Part shown: positions 56,056 to 64,000 of the stretch, one piece after another | Position numbering within the stretch: the stretch's first letter is position 1 | How the letters are laid out: each line of letters opens with the position of its first letter | Assembly (NCBI RefSeq): GCF_024346995.1 | Contig: NZ_AP024888.1 | Span: 434,001-498,000, forward strand | Direction of reading: 5' to 3' | DNA: 64,000 bases | From: Vibrio palustris | Lineage (GTDB): Bacteria; Pseudomonadota; Gammaproteobacteria; Enterobacterales; Vibrionaceae | The notes under the pieces: model-generated | What the model saw: the letters and a program-made list of their open reading frames with translations, nothing else | Database searches by the model: none | What the model was told of the DNA's origin: nothing | Translations under genes and position numbers: made by a program

Positions 56056-56967
56056 TTAGTGAATGCGATAGTCAATATCCATGCGGTAACGACGATTTTT
56101 CCAATGTACGTCACTGGGAGGTGTAGGGAAGGGCTCTGCTTGTTTCAATAGGCGAAGCGCGGCTTTATCAAAGGCGCGTACGTGCGCGCTTTTCTTAATG
56201 GTATAGTCAAGTACGTGACCTTGTCTATCGAGCACAAATTGCAGTGTAACCGTGCCACGTTTCCGACGAGGATTTAAAACGCGTGGCGTCTTTTTATGTT
56301 TGAGCAAATGTTGACGTACTGCAAAATCAAACCGATTGCTATTACTGGCACTGGCGGCTTGGTCACCGGTTCCCGTTTCTTGGACGCGTGGCTTATTTTG
56401 GCTTGAGCCATTTTTTCCTGCTTTTCCTGCTGTTTGTGCTTGCGAAGCCTCTTGTGGTCGTTTCTTTGGCGTACTTTTAACGGGCTTTTTGACCACCTTT
56501 TCAGCTTGGGGTTGTTTTTTCGCTCGTTTCCGCACTGGCTTTGCTTGTTGCTTTTTAGGCGGAGTTTTAGTTGACTCTGCTGTCTTGGCCGGGGTGATTG
56601 GTGTTTTTTCTCGCTTAGGTTCTGTCTTGACTGGTTTGGGTTTTGGTGTGGTTTTTTGCTTAGTCGGGACAGAGTCAGCGGTCTTAGAAACCACTTGTTT
56701 TGTTTGAGCAACGACCTGTTTTTTCACCGGTGGTGTATCCCTAGGTGCCGGTGTTTCTGAAGACAGGTTTGCATTCTGCGGTGTTTGCTGTGCTTGCGCA
56801 ACGGCTCCGGCAATCGCTGATTGCATCCCTACGCTAATGGCAAAATGATCTTTGTCTAGAGCCATAACTTGTTGTGGCTCTGGCACACTCCATAGCATCC
56901 AAATAGCGCCGTGCAGAATACTAGACGCAATGACACAAAGAGTGAGTCGTAATGAAGGCGCAAACAT
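56056..56967 (-). CDS. tonB: TonB energy-transducing protein
   Basis: Spans the periplasm and transfers proton-motive energy to the outer-membrane receptor. The 303 residues have an N-terminal membrane helix (about 7-29), a long Pro/Lys/Thr-rich spacer (about 70-195) and a C-terminal TonB domain (RGTVTLQFVLDRQGHVLDYTIKKSAHVRAFDKAALRLLKQAEPFPTPPSD). The last gene of a four-gene minus-strand run M16 protease-exbB-exbD-tonB. ATG 56967 is four bases from the exbD stop. Confidence 0.9.
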   Translation of the reverse strand: MFAPSLRLTLCVIASSILHGAIWMLWSVPEPQQVMALDKDHFAISVGMQSAIAGAVAQAQQTPQNANLSSETPAPRDTPPVKKQVVAQTKQVVSKTADSVPTKQKTTPKPKPVKTEPKREKTPITPAKTAESTKTPPKKQQAKPVRKRAKKQPQAEKVVKKPVKSTPKKRPQEASQAQTAGKAGKNGSSQNKPRVQETGTGDQAASASNSNRFDFAVRQHLLKHKKTPRVLNPRRKRGTVTLQFVLDRQGHVLDYTIKKSAHVRAFDKAALRLLKQAEPFPTPPSDVHWKNRRYRMDIDYRIH

Positions 56968-56971
56968 ATGT

Positions 56972-57403
56972 TTATCGATTTCCTGGTCGGTCTAATGCAA
57001 TGTGAGTGACATCAAGGCCGACAGATTTAATGGCGGAAAATAACCTAACAATGCGCTCCATAGGGACTTTGCGGTCGCTATGGACCACGACACTTAATCC
57101 CGTGGGTTGTGCGTCTTTTTTTGTTCGCAGCTGTTGTATTAACGTGTTGCGATCAGCAAGCGGTTGACCATCTAAGTACCAATGATCATCGTCAACCAAT
57201 AGTGCGATATTAATCACCGTATGCTCAACAGTGTGAACCGCGGGCTGCTCTGAGGCTTTCGGGAGGTCCACTTTCATCGAAGTCATTGGGACGTTGATCA
57301 TCAGCATCATAAACGCAATGAGAACAAAAATGACATCAATCATCGCCGTCATACCATCATTGGTGGTCGGCTCGTCATCCTCTAATTCATTAATATCAAT
57401 CAT
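56972..57403 (-). CDS. exbD: ExbD/TolR-family biopolymer transporter
   Basis: A 143-residue inner-membrane component with one N-terminal helix (TAMIDVIFVLIAFMMLMI) holding the essential Asp, and a periplasmic domain (VDLPKASEQ..., SVVVHSDRKVPMERIVRLFSAIKSVG). Overlaps exbB by eight bases. Confidence 0.92.
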   Translation of the reverse strand: MIDINELEDDEPTTNDGMTAMIDVIFVLIAFMMLMINVPMTSMKVDLPKASEQPAVHTVEHTVINIALLVDDDHWYLDGQPLADRNTLIQQLRTKKDAQPTGLSVVVHSDRKVPMERIVRLFSAIKSVGLDVTHIALDRPGNR

Positions 57404-58013
57404 GGTGCGACTCTTCCAATTGAATGCAATGGGAGAAGTGATTTAATACATCAGCAGCCTCTGCTAAGTGGCGACGAATACGTGAACGCAACAAAGCGTG
57501 AAACATCACACAGATAACCGCGATAATCATACCGACGGCTGTGGTCGACAACGCTTGCCATAATCCATCGGCAACTATCGAAGGCTCAACCGGCCCTTTA
57601 CTCAGTCCAATATCTCGAAATGAACGCATCAAGCCGATAATCGTGCCTAATAACCCTAACATTGGGGCTAAAGAGGCAATGGTCGTCAGCCCTGATAAAC
57701 GGCGGCGCAGTTGGTTAGAATAGCGTACGAGCATTATCTTAATGGCTTCATCACGCACCTCTTTATTACTGTGACGATGTTCAATCAGCTCAGCGACCAC
57801 ATAACGGTAGCCAGTATTGGCTTGTTGTAAAATATCGAGGGCGTCGGCCAGCTTATGCTTATGTAGCGCATCAAAAATGGCTTGATTGGCGGTCTTGCCT
57901 AAGCCACGTTTGCCGATGATGAAGGCAAAGCGATCGAAAATAAGGGCGATGGCAATGACTGAGCTCAACGCCAGTGGTACTCCGGTGAGTATTACCCAGA
58001 TATCATCCTGCAT
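57396..58013 (-). CDS. exbB: ExbB/TolQ/MotA-family proton channel
   Basis: A 205-residue inner-membrane protein with three hydrophobic helices (residues about 8-30, 105-130 and 150-175) and the family core LTTIASLAPMLGLLGTIIGLMRSFRDIG. With ExbD it forms the proton-driven motor for TonB. AAGGACG precedes ATG 58013. It lies 75 bases after the M16 protease gene on the same strand. Confidence 0.92.
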   Translation of the reverse strand: MQDDIWVILTGVPLALSSVIAIALIFDRFAFIIGKRGLGKTANQAIFDALHKHKLADALDILQQANTGYRYVVAELIEHRHSNKEVRDEAIKIMLVRYSNQLRRRLSGLTTIASLAPMLGLLGTIIGLMRSFRDIGLSKGPVEPSIVADGLWQALSTTAVGMIIAVICVMFHALLRSRIRRHLAEAADVLNHFSHCIQLEESHHD

Positions 58014-58088
58014 AAATAACGTCCTTAACGGTGGTGTCGAATGGTTTTATTGAATATTCAAATACGCTCAGGCGATTGTGGACTAACA

Positions 58089-60884
58089 TCAATGCGAGTG
58101 CTCCGTATGCGGTAAGCGAATGACGATTGCTTCATTTTTAAACGGCAATAATGATTCAACAAGGTGATTGAGCGTGTCTAACGTCACGGATTGTTCTAAC
58201 ATCGGTAATGACGTTAAGTAATGCGGTGTCTGATAACGTTGATAACTCAACGCAAGACGACGTAATAAGGTTGGCGGGTTCGCCATTTTTACCGCTTCAT
58301 TCTTGGCAATGGTATGACGAAGACGCGGTAAATTCTCGTGTGGTAGTTGTTTGGCGAATTGTGCCATGACACGGTGATAGGCATCGATCATTTCTTCAAC
58401 GCGCTCTGGTGCGGTCGTCAATGTAATACTAGAGCGTACGCGATCATCCTTATCTAAACTCAACTCGTAGCGTGTGCTATAAATGCCACCAAGTCGAATA
58501 CGTAGTTCATTCTTCAGTGCTTTTTTGATCATAGGGTTAAGCGTTGATAGTACAAAGCTCTTTTCAGGGGTCCACACCATTGGCGCGTCACTTTTGATGG
58601 TTACGGTCGCCATATCATTAGAATAGGTTTTCTGAGTTAAGCGATGTTGACCTGCTGGAAGAGAGAGCGAGCGTGGTACTAAGGTGTCCTGACGCTGGAT
58701 GCTCGCTAATGCCGGTAACACGATAGTTTTGATACGTTGCTCCGGTATATCTCCGACAATGAATAGATTAACTGGTTGCTGCTGAAGTTCGTTCGCCGTT
58801 TGTTTAAATGTTGCTAATGGTGTTTGTTTTAGAGCCTGCGGCGTGATACGAGTGTCCGCTGGGATACCGAGCAGACGATCCCGCTCTTGTTGCTGCTTAG
58901 AGGGTTGTGTCGACTCTTTGAGTAGCGCGGCTTTCATTGCTTTAACGCTATGCAAGTCAAATTGCCACTGAGTTTGCTGGCTATGGTAGATTTGCATCAG
59001 TTGCGTCAAATCTTGTGGGTGGATGGTGGCGGAACCATCAAGGGTTTGGGCATTTTGGCTCCAGTGCCATTGTACGCCTTGCTCGTGCTGAAAACGTCGT
59101 ACGTCTTTATTGGACGCAAAAGCCAAATCCGATTGCGCCCAGATTTGATGTGCTACCTGCGATAACCAAATTGGTTGTTGCATATTTTGGTAGCCAGCGT
59201 TTGATAGCGCTTTAACATAGACCATATTACGTGGTGTCGCTTGCTTTAACCATGTGACAGTGTCACCGTTATTGAGTTGCCAACGGGTAATAGTGTGTTG
59301 GTAGTGACGTGCCTGACTTACTATATGGGCGGGTGGCTTTGGCAGGGCAGGCCAGTCGATATTCACATCAGGCTGAGATTTTTTTTGCTGATATTGTGAA
59401 TATTTAGGTTGAGCCGCCGCGAATACTTGATTAGCAAATGTAGCTTGTAGGTGTTTGACCTGTTGCGGCGTCGGCAGCGTTCTTTCTTCGCCACCAGGGA
59501 TTTGATAATAGAGAAATTGATCTTTTGCCGACAGTAATTCACGTAAACGTTGGTTTAATTGTTCAACCGTCATGGCATCAATCCAGCGTAATAGACGTTG
59601 AGATTTTTGTGCGTAATCTTGTTCCACGCTTCCTTGTAAAATCGCAGATGTGATTTTGTCATCCCATTTGGCATAGTCGCGCTTCGCAATAAGGCGTTGA
59701 TTACGTTTTATCACGTTACGAACTTTGTGTTTGAGGGTATTAAGCTGTTGCTGTGTTATGCCATTTTGCTTAAGCCGTTCTATTTCTTGTAATACAACGT
59801 GCAACCCCTGCTTATGTTGAGAAGTCTTGGTATACAGAGCGAACAGTATCCGATTATTGGTAGGCGATTTTAAGCGTAAATGTACAGACAAGTTATTGTT
59901 GTCAGATGGTTTATGCTCAGAAGTTTCATGACTATAAAATGTTTGGCTGCTTCCTCGTAGCAAAGGAGGTAGGAGTTTACGTAAAAAGTAATGTTGTAAA
60001 CGTTGTAATTCGCCCGCTTGGGTATTTTTTGCCAGTAACGCACTGCGCAATCCAAAGACGACGGCAGAGGTACTGCCTTGTTCATCTTGCACCTGACCAA
60101 TTTTTAAATGGTCGTACAAAGGCAGTTCGACATAAGACCGTTCAGGTACAGGTTTAGCGGGCTGACGAGCAAAATGTTCTTGTAGAGCTTTGGTAAAGAC
60201 CTGAGGGTCAATAGCGCCACTGGCCACAATTGTCATGTTTTCTGGTACGTAAAAACGGTGATAAAAGGCGCGAATTTGCTTAGCTGTAATCGCATTGATA
60301 TCTGTGGTATCGCCGATTGTCGGTCTGTCCACATAGCGCGAACCATTGCGTACGATACGTTTCTTCTCTTCACTAATGCGGCGGCCAACACTGTCCGTTA
60401 AACGCTTTTCTTGTAAGATCACCTGTCGTTCAACTGCCCATTCTTTACTTAAAATGCGCGCACTGAACGCCATATCACTTAACAAAGCAATGGATTGATT
60501 GAGATCGAGTGAATCATCGGGTCGTGTTCGAATCATAAATTGGGTATCGGTTTGCCGCGTATGGGCATTAACTTGTTTTCCCGTTTCCCAGCCAATGGTA
60601 TCTAGATAGTGATGAATGTCGGATTGGTGTTGGCGGTTAGCACGAAACACCATGTGTTCGACAATATGTGCGAGACCCTTTTGACCAGCGGGATCGTCCA
60701 CTGAGCCGACATTAATGATTAATCGTAAGTTAAATGGATCACTGGATTTTGGACTCGGGTAGAACACATACTTAAGGCCATTATCTAGTTGGCCATGGTG
60801 AACTTTAGGGCTCCATTCTAATGGAGTGGCGTTGGTCAAATGACAAAAAGCCATTAACGCGATGACAAGCGTAAAGCAGCGCAT
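58089..60884 (-). CDS. PqqL/FusC-type periplasmic M16 zinc peptidase
   Basis: A 931-residue insulinase-family protease, the same length as E. coli PqqL. A signal peptide (1-20, LTNAT) is followed by the inverted zinc motif HIVEH (His73, Glu76, His77) and a further Glu in the usual downstream region; the second half is a degenerate M16 domain. In the Fus system of Pectobacterium, FusC cuts imported ferredoxin in the periplasm to free iron. Here it is divergent from a TonB receptor and in operon with exbB-exbD-tonB, with a Fur box upstream, so a role in protein-borne iron acquisition is likely. Confidence 0.85.
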   Translation of the reverse strand: MRCFTLVIALMAFCHLTNATPLEWSPKVHHGQLDNGLKYVFYPSPKSSDPFNLRLIINVGSVDDPAGQKGLAHIVEHMVFRANRQHQSDIHHYLDTIGWETGKQVNAHTRQTDTQFMIRTRPDDSLDLNQSIALLSDMAFSARILSKEWAVERQVILQEKRLTDSVGRRISEEKKRIVRNGSRYVDRPTIGDTTDINAITAKQIRAFYHRFYVPENMTIVASGAIDPQVFTKALQEHFARQPAKPVPERSYVELPLYDHLKIGQVQDEQGSTSAVVFGLRSALLAKNTQAGELQRLQHYFLRKLLPPLLRGSSQTFYSHETSEHKPSDNNNLSVHLRLKSPTNNRILFALYTKTSQHKQGLHVVLQEIERLKQNGITQQQLNTLKHKVRNVIKRNQRLIAKRDYAKWDDKITSAILQGSVEQDYAQKSQRLLRWIDAMTVEQLNQRLRELLSAKDQFLYYQIPGGEERTLPTPQQVKHLQATFANQVFAAAQPKYSQYQQKKSQPDVNIDWPALPKPPAHIVSQARHYQHTITRWQLNNGDTVTWLKQATPRNMVYVKALSNAGYQNMQQPIWLSQVAHQIWAQSDLAFASNKDVRRFQHEQGVQWHWSQNAQTLDGSATIHPQDLTQLMQIYHSQQTQWQFDLHSVKAMKAALLKESTQPSKQQQERDRLLGIPADTRITPQALKQTPLATFKQTANELQQQPVNLFIVGDIPEQRIKTIVLPALASIQRQDTLVPRSLSLPAGQHRLTQKTYSNDMATVTIKSDAPMVWTPEKSFVLSTLNPMIKKALKNELRIRLGGIYSTRYELSLDKDDRVRSSITLTTAPERVEEMIDAYHRVMAQFAKQLPHENLPRLRHTIAKNEAVKMANPPTLLRRLALSYQRYQTPHYLTSLPMLEQSVTLDTLNHLVESLLPFKNEAIVIRLPHTEHSH

Positions 60885-60923
60885 AAACTTCTCTGTATAG
60901 CGACAAATATTAAAAATTTAATA

Positions 60924-60946
60924 CTAATGATAACAGTTATCATTAG
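60924..60946. promoter_or_regulatory. Fur box between the M16 protease and TonB receptor genes
   Basis: A perfect 23-bp palindrome with central A; its core TGATAAC-A-GTTATCA fits the 7-1-7 Fur consensus TGATAAT-N-ATTATCA with one change per arm. It lies 40 bases from the protease start and 78 from the receptor start, so it should repress both divergent units when iron is plentiful. Confidence 0.9.
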
Positions 60947-61023
60947 CACTTGTATTGGTGGGTAATACTAATGTATTATTTTGGCAAATACAAAATATTT
61001 TTTTAATTGCAGTAGGTTATATA

Positions 61024-63486
61024 ATGAAAGTCACTTATCTAGCGGCTTTGATGATGGCTAGTGCACCAATGAGTTATGCGGCTGAAGATGTCGTGGATCT
61101 TGGTGATATGGAAATCGTTGAAGAAGGTCAAGCTCACAATTCCGCTAAATCTGCCCCTTTATACGAAAGCTATGATCCTATTGATTCAGGTTTAGGCGTA
61201 ATCAGCGAAGAAAGTATTAACAATAGTCGTACTGGTGGTACGGATACGACAGAATTACTGCGTCGTATGCCGGGCGTACAATTGGATAAGTCGTCGCAGC
61301 AAGCCGCGAGTAAACGCGATATCCAATCGATTCGACCAAAAGATTTCACGATTTCAGGTGGGCCCATCTATGGGAACAATGTACAAATTGATGGAATTTC
61401 TATGAATTCGTTGCACGATGTCTATCAACCGAATGCTGATAACGATGCTAATGGCATTTATGGGCAAACCAGCCAAACCTTGTATGTCAATCCTGATTTA
61501 CTTGGTTCGGTTGAAGTCTATGATTCTAATATCTCGGCGCGTTACGGTGAATTCAGTGGTGGGGTGGTCAATTACGAAGTTCGTAAGCCCAAACGTGAAT
61601 TTAGTTTTAAATTCAGTACAGAATTTCAAAACGATAGTATGGTGCGCTATCACAAACCTGACTTTGACGACCCAGAAGATGCAGAGGAGTTAGACGATCC
61701 GGCGAATTTTAGTAAGTCTAATTCATCGGTGACTTTTGATATTCCATTGACCGATAAGCTGTACACATTATTTGGTTATTCTTATTCCGAATCGACAGTG
61801 GAATACGAAAAAGACGCAATATATGGCGGCAAGTCCTATGACAATGGCGATACTAACCAAAACTTCCTTCTTAAGGCAGAGTATCTTTACCGTGATAATT
61901 TAACGTTTGAAGGGCAAATTCTTTATAGTCCGTACGAAAGTGAACGAGATTTACCTGCACGTCGCAATGATCATATGGAGAGTGATTCATCCGGATTACA
62001 GATGTATGTGAAAGCGTCTGGCTATAAAGGCGCGACCGACTGGATGTCGAAACTCGCCTATACTAATAATGATTCAAGTCGAGATTGGGCCGTACCTTTG
62101 GTACGGATGCGGGGTAAATACTTGGATTGGTGTGGTACGACTAGGAACTGTTTTACAGGCGGGCTTGGCGATCTGGATCAAACTCAAGATGAATATTCTT
62201 GGGATACCGAGTTTTCGACCCATTTGACCTCTGGTTTGCTGAACTATGGATCAAACGTGACGTATACACAAGTGAGTAAAGCTCGTGGGCAAGAGGCGAA
62301 TTATTATTACCTTGATAAAGGCGCAGAAACAGACAGTTTTAATTGTGAAGCTGGCGATCCATCGTGTGTTCCGACGAGCGCGACACGAAGAAAAGTCACC
62401 CATCCTGCTTATGATGTTGATATCGATTTCTATAAATATGCACTGTGGGCGGAATATCTAAGACAGATTGGCTCGGTTGAGATACGTGCTGGGTTGCGCT
62501 ACTCCTACAATAATTACTTTGAAAACCATAACATTGCGCCGCGTTTAAGCGCCGATTGGGAGTTTTTAGACGACACTTATCTCACTCTTGGGGCGAATCG
62601 TTATTACTCAAAATCAGGGTTTAGCTATGCGATTCGTGAGCAAATACCGTACAGTAGCTGTACTGAACGTGAATTAAAAAATGGCAGTGATGGCTCCTAT
62701 GGCGGACGCCCAGGTCCTTGGTCTGATACGTGTAAGAGCGGTCGAAGTCAGGATTATTATTCTGCCGATATTAATACGCCATATAGTGATGAAGTATCAG
62801 CGGCGATTACCGTGCCCACGTTCTTAGATGGACAATTCCGCGTGAAAACGGTTTATCGCCAAAACCGTGACCAATTGGCAAGCAGTGATCTGCACAAAGA
62901 CACGAAGCCGTACTACTATACTCTGACCAATGACGGTAAGACCGATTATTATGAGTATTCTGTAGAGTGGCAGGGAGCGTATGATAATCACGCCTTTTCT
63001 GCTAATGTCACGTGGTCGAAAACGAAAACATTTGGTTACAGCACGTATTTAGCATCTCAAGATAACGTGGATGACGTTGTTTACTATCACGGAAAGACGA
63101 TATCTAGGAGTGAGCTCTTCTCCATGAGTTCTCGTGATAACTTTGCCGCGCCAATAAAAGCGACTGTCGCATGGAATGCAAGGTGGTTAAATGGTGATTT
63201 ACATACAGGGGCTCAGCTTCACTATTTAGGTAAGTATGAAAGTTTGTCTGATACAGGAGACAATTACGAAGACGCAGGTGGGAGTCGCTACGATATCTAC
63301 GATGAAGTAGAGGATAAAGCCTTAACCACGATTTATCTTAATGCGTCGTATCGAGTGTTTAAAAAAGACAATCATCAAGCCCTTGTGACGTTGCGTATCG
63401 ATAACCTGCTGGATGAAACCACGGGGATCAGCTCCGACTATCAAATGGGTAGGGCGTACTGGCTTGGTTTTAGTTACGAGATGTAG
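61024..63486 (+). CDS. TonB-dependent outer-membrane receptor (Fus-like candidate)
   Basis: A receptor of 820 residues. The signal peptide (MKVTYLAALMMASAPMSYA) precedes a TonB-box-like region (VVDLGDMEIV) and a plug (GVISEESINNSRTGGTDTTELLRRMPGVQLDK, then VQIDGISMNSLHD, SVEVYDSNISARYGEFSGGVVNYEVRKPK). The rest is a predicted 22-strand beta-barrel, ending RAYWLGFSYEM with a terminal aromatic-type Met. Four Cys in pairs (WCGTTRNCF; FNCEAGDPSC) may lock extracellular loops. Paired divergently with the PqqL-like protease, as in the Fus/YddB families. The first ATG after TTG 60955 is used; the ligand is not known. Confidence 0.87.
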   Translation: MKVTYLAALMMASAPMSYAAEDVVDLGDMEIVEEGQAHNSAKSAPLYESYDPIDSGLGVISEESINNSRTGGTDTTELLRRMPGVQLDKSSQQAASKRDIQSIRPKDFTISGGPIYGNNVQIDGISMNSLHDVYQPNADNDANGIYGQTSQTLYVNPDLLGSVEVYDSNISARYGEFSGGVVNYEVRKPKREFSFKFSTEFQNDSMVRYHKPDFDDPEDAEELDDPANFSKSNSSVTFDIPLTDKLYTLFGYSYSESTVEYEKDAIYGGKSYDNGDTNQNFLLKAEYLYRDNLTFEGQILYSPYESERDLPARRNDHMESDSSGLQMYVKASGYKGATDWMSKLAYTNNDSSRDWAVPLVRMRGKYLDWCGTTRNCFTGGLGDLDQTQDEYSWDTEFSTHLTSGLLNYGSNVTYTQVSKARGQEANYYYLDKGAETDSFNCEAGDPSCVPTSATRRKVTHPAYDVDIDFYKYALWAEYLRQIGSVEIRAGLRYSYNNYFENHNIAPRLSADWEFLDDTYLTLGANRYYSKSGFSYAIREQIPYSSCTERELKNGSDGSYGGRPGPWSDTCKSGRSQDYYSADINTPYSDEVSAAITVPTFLDGQFRVKTVYRQNRDQLASSDLHKDTKPYYYTLTNDGKTDYYEYSVEWQGAYDNHAFSANVTWSKTKTFGYSTYLASQDNVDDVVYYHGKTISRSELFSMSSRDNFAAPIKATVAWNARWLNGDLHTGAQLHYLGKYESLSDTGDNYEDAGGSRYDIYDEVEDKALTTIYLNASYRVFKKDNHQALVTLRIDNLLDETTGISSDYQMGRAYWLGFSYEM

Positions 63487-63506
63487 CAGTAAAGGTCATT
63501 CTGAGC

Positions 63507-63534
63507 TAAAAAACCGCCGAAAGGCGGTTTTTTA
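63507..63534. terminator. Bidirectional terminator
   Basis: AAACCGCC (63511-63518), loop GAAA, GGCGGTTT (63523-63530), with A and T outside; 25 bases after the receptor gene. Confidence 0.9.
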
Positions 63535-63595
63535 GGTAATCAAGGTTGTGAATATAAGGAGAAAGGGGACATGCAGCCCAGAGTTACAGGGTGAT

Positions 63596-64000
63596 TTACT
63601 GTGTTTCTCTTTCCGCATTTGGCGCGTTCGTCACAGCCGGGATTTTTTGCGTTAACGCAAAATCTTGTTGCTGCAGTTTGTCTTTTTTCAAGGTGCGGCG
63701 TAGCAGTTGACTGTATATCGGTTGGCCGCCTAGCATCTGCGCAAAGATAACCGCGCCCAAACTGGTAATAATTAACGGCAAAATAAGGTAGTAATTGTTG
63801 GTCATTTCAATCACGAGTAAGATACCTGTGACAGGTGCGCGAACGGTTGCGGCAAATAATGCGCCCATACCTGCAATGGCGAACATCCCAGGTTCAATGT
63901 CCATTTCAGGAAACATATTGTGTACAATGAGTCCAAAGGCATAACCAAATAATGTGCCGAGTGCAAGCATTGGAGCGAAGATACCCCCTGGTGCGCCTGA
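63596..64000 (-). CDS. clcA: H+/Cl- exchange transporter ClcA, C-terminal part
   Basis: The final 134 residues of a CLC-family chloride/proton antiporter, cut by the right edge. It shows the selectivity-filter motif GGIFAPML at the very end of the window, then [61 protein letters not shown]. This Gln-Pro-Ile-Tyr segment holds the conserved Tyr that coordinates chloride. The gene continues beyond 64000. In enteric bacteria ClcA supports extreme acid resistance. Confidence 0.92.
   Translation of the reverse strand, partial: SGAPGGIFAPMLALGTLFGYAFGLIVHNMFPEMDIEPGMFAIAGMGALFAATVRAPVTGILLVIEMTNNYYLILPLIITSLGAVIFAQMLGGQPIYSQLLRRTLKKDKLQQQDFALTQKIPAVTNAPNAERETQ

Overview
The window looks like part of the second chromosome of a Vibrio (Gammaproteobacteria). 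The proteins (RNase II, DeaD, NrdDG, FruBKA/Cra, SbcDC, ClcA, UshA, ZevAB) read as Vibrio-type. The combination deaD/rnb, nrdDG and fru operon-cra-sbcDC is one I associate from memory with the small Vibrio chromosome. Most DNA is ordinary, compact chromosomal sequence with clear Shine-Dalgarno sites and many rho-independent terminators. I see no rRNA, tRNA, CRISPR array, transposase or integrase gene.

Layout. 1-5.3 kb: rnb (cut by the left edge), a 1.1-kb leader region, the RNA helicase gene deaD and a CysB-like regulator. 5.3-9.2 kb: a DUF1992 gene, a lipoprotein UshA-type 5'-nucleotidase, and a coupled nucleoside phosphorylase-pnuC pair that together look like nucleotide/NAD salvage. 9.3-17.1 kb: an S4 RNA-binding protein, small unknown proteins, an ethanolamine-type permease, a small kinase-like protein, a secreted GH43 glycosidase with a lectin-like C-terminus, an AEC transporter and an HD hydrolase. 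17.3-25.7 kb: ApbE, the zinc uptake pair zevBA, a GNAT enzyme, an RRM protein, an ArsR regulator, an EEP-fold protein and nrdDG with a perfect FNR box.

26.2-33.8 kb is the accessory region. It holds a two-gene Septu-like defence system (ATPase + HNH nuclease), a two-gene Gabija system (GajA + GajB) and a GNAT acetyltransferase, each followed by an attC-like imperfect palindrome. The first two palindromes are about 87% identical over 55 bp and the third is VCR-like at its ends. The simplest reading is a short run of integron-type cassettes carrying anti-phage systems, with no integrase gene in view. A 55-residue membrane protein gene follows.

34-46 kb: a BCCT transporter, a glutaredoxin-like protein, a secreted M6 metalloprotease, a pectinesterase (with GH43 suggesting use of plant or algal pectic polymers), a DUF3859 protein, MarC, a Gfo/Idh/MocA oxidoreductase, an aminotransferase and a retropepsin-like lipoprotein. 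46.4-56 kb: fruBKA, cra with Cra operators in the shared control region, then sbcDC. 56-63.5 kb: a Fur-controlled module of PqqL/FusC-type M16 protease, ExbB, ExbD and TonB opposite a TonB-dependent receptor, with a 23-bp perfect palindrome (a strong Fur box) between them; this resembles the Fus ferredoxin/iron piracy systems. The right edge cuts clcA.
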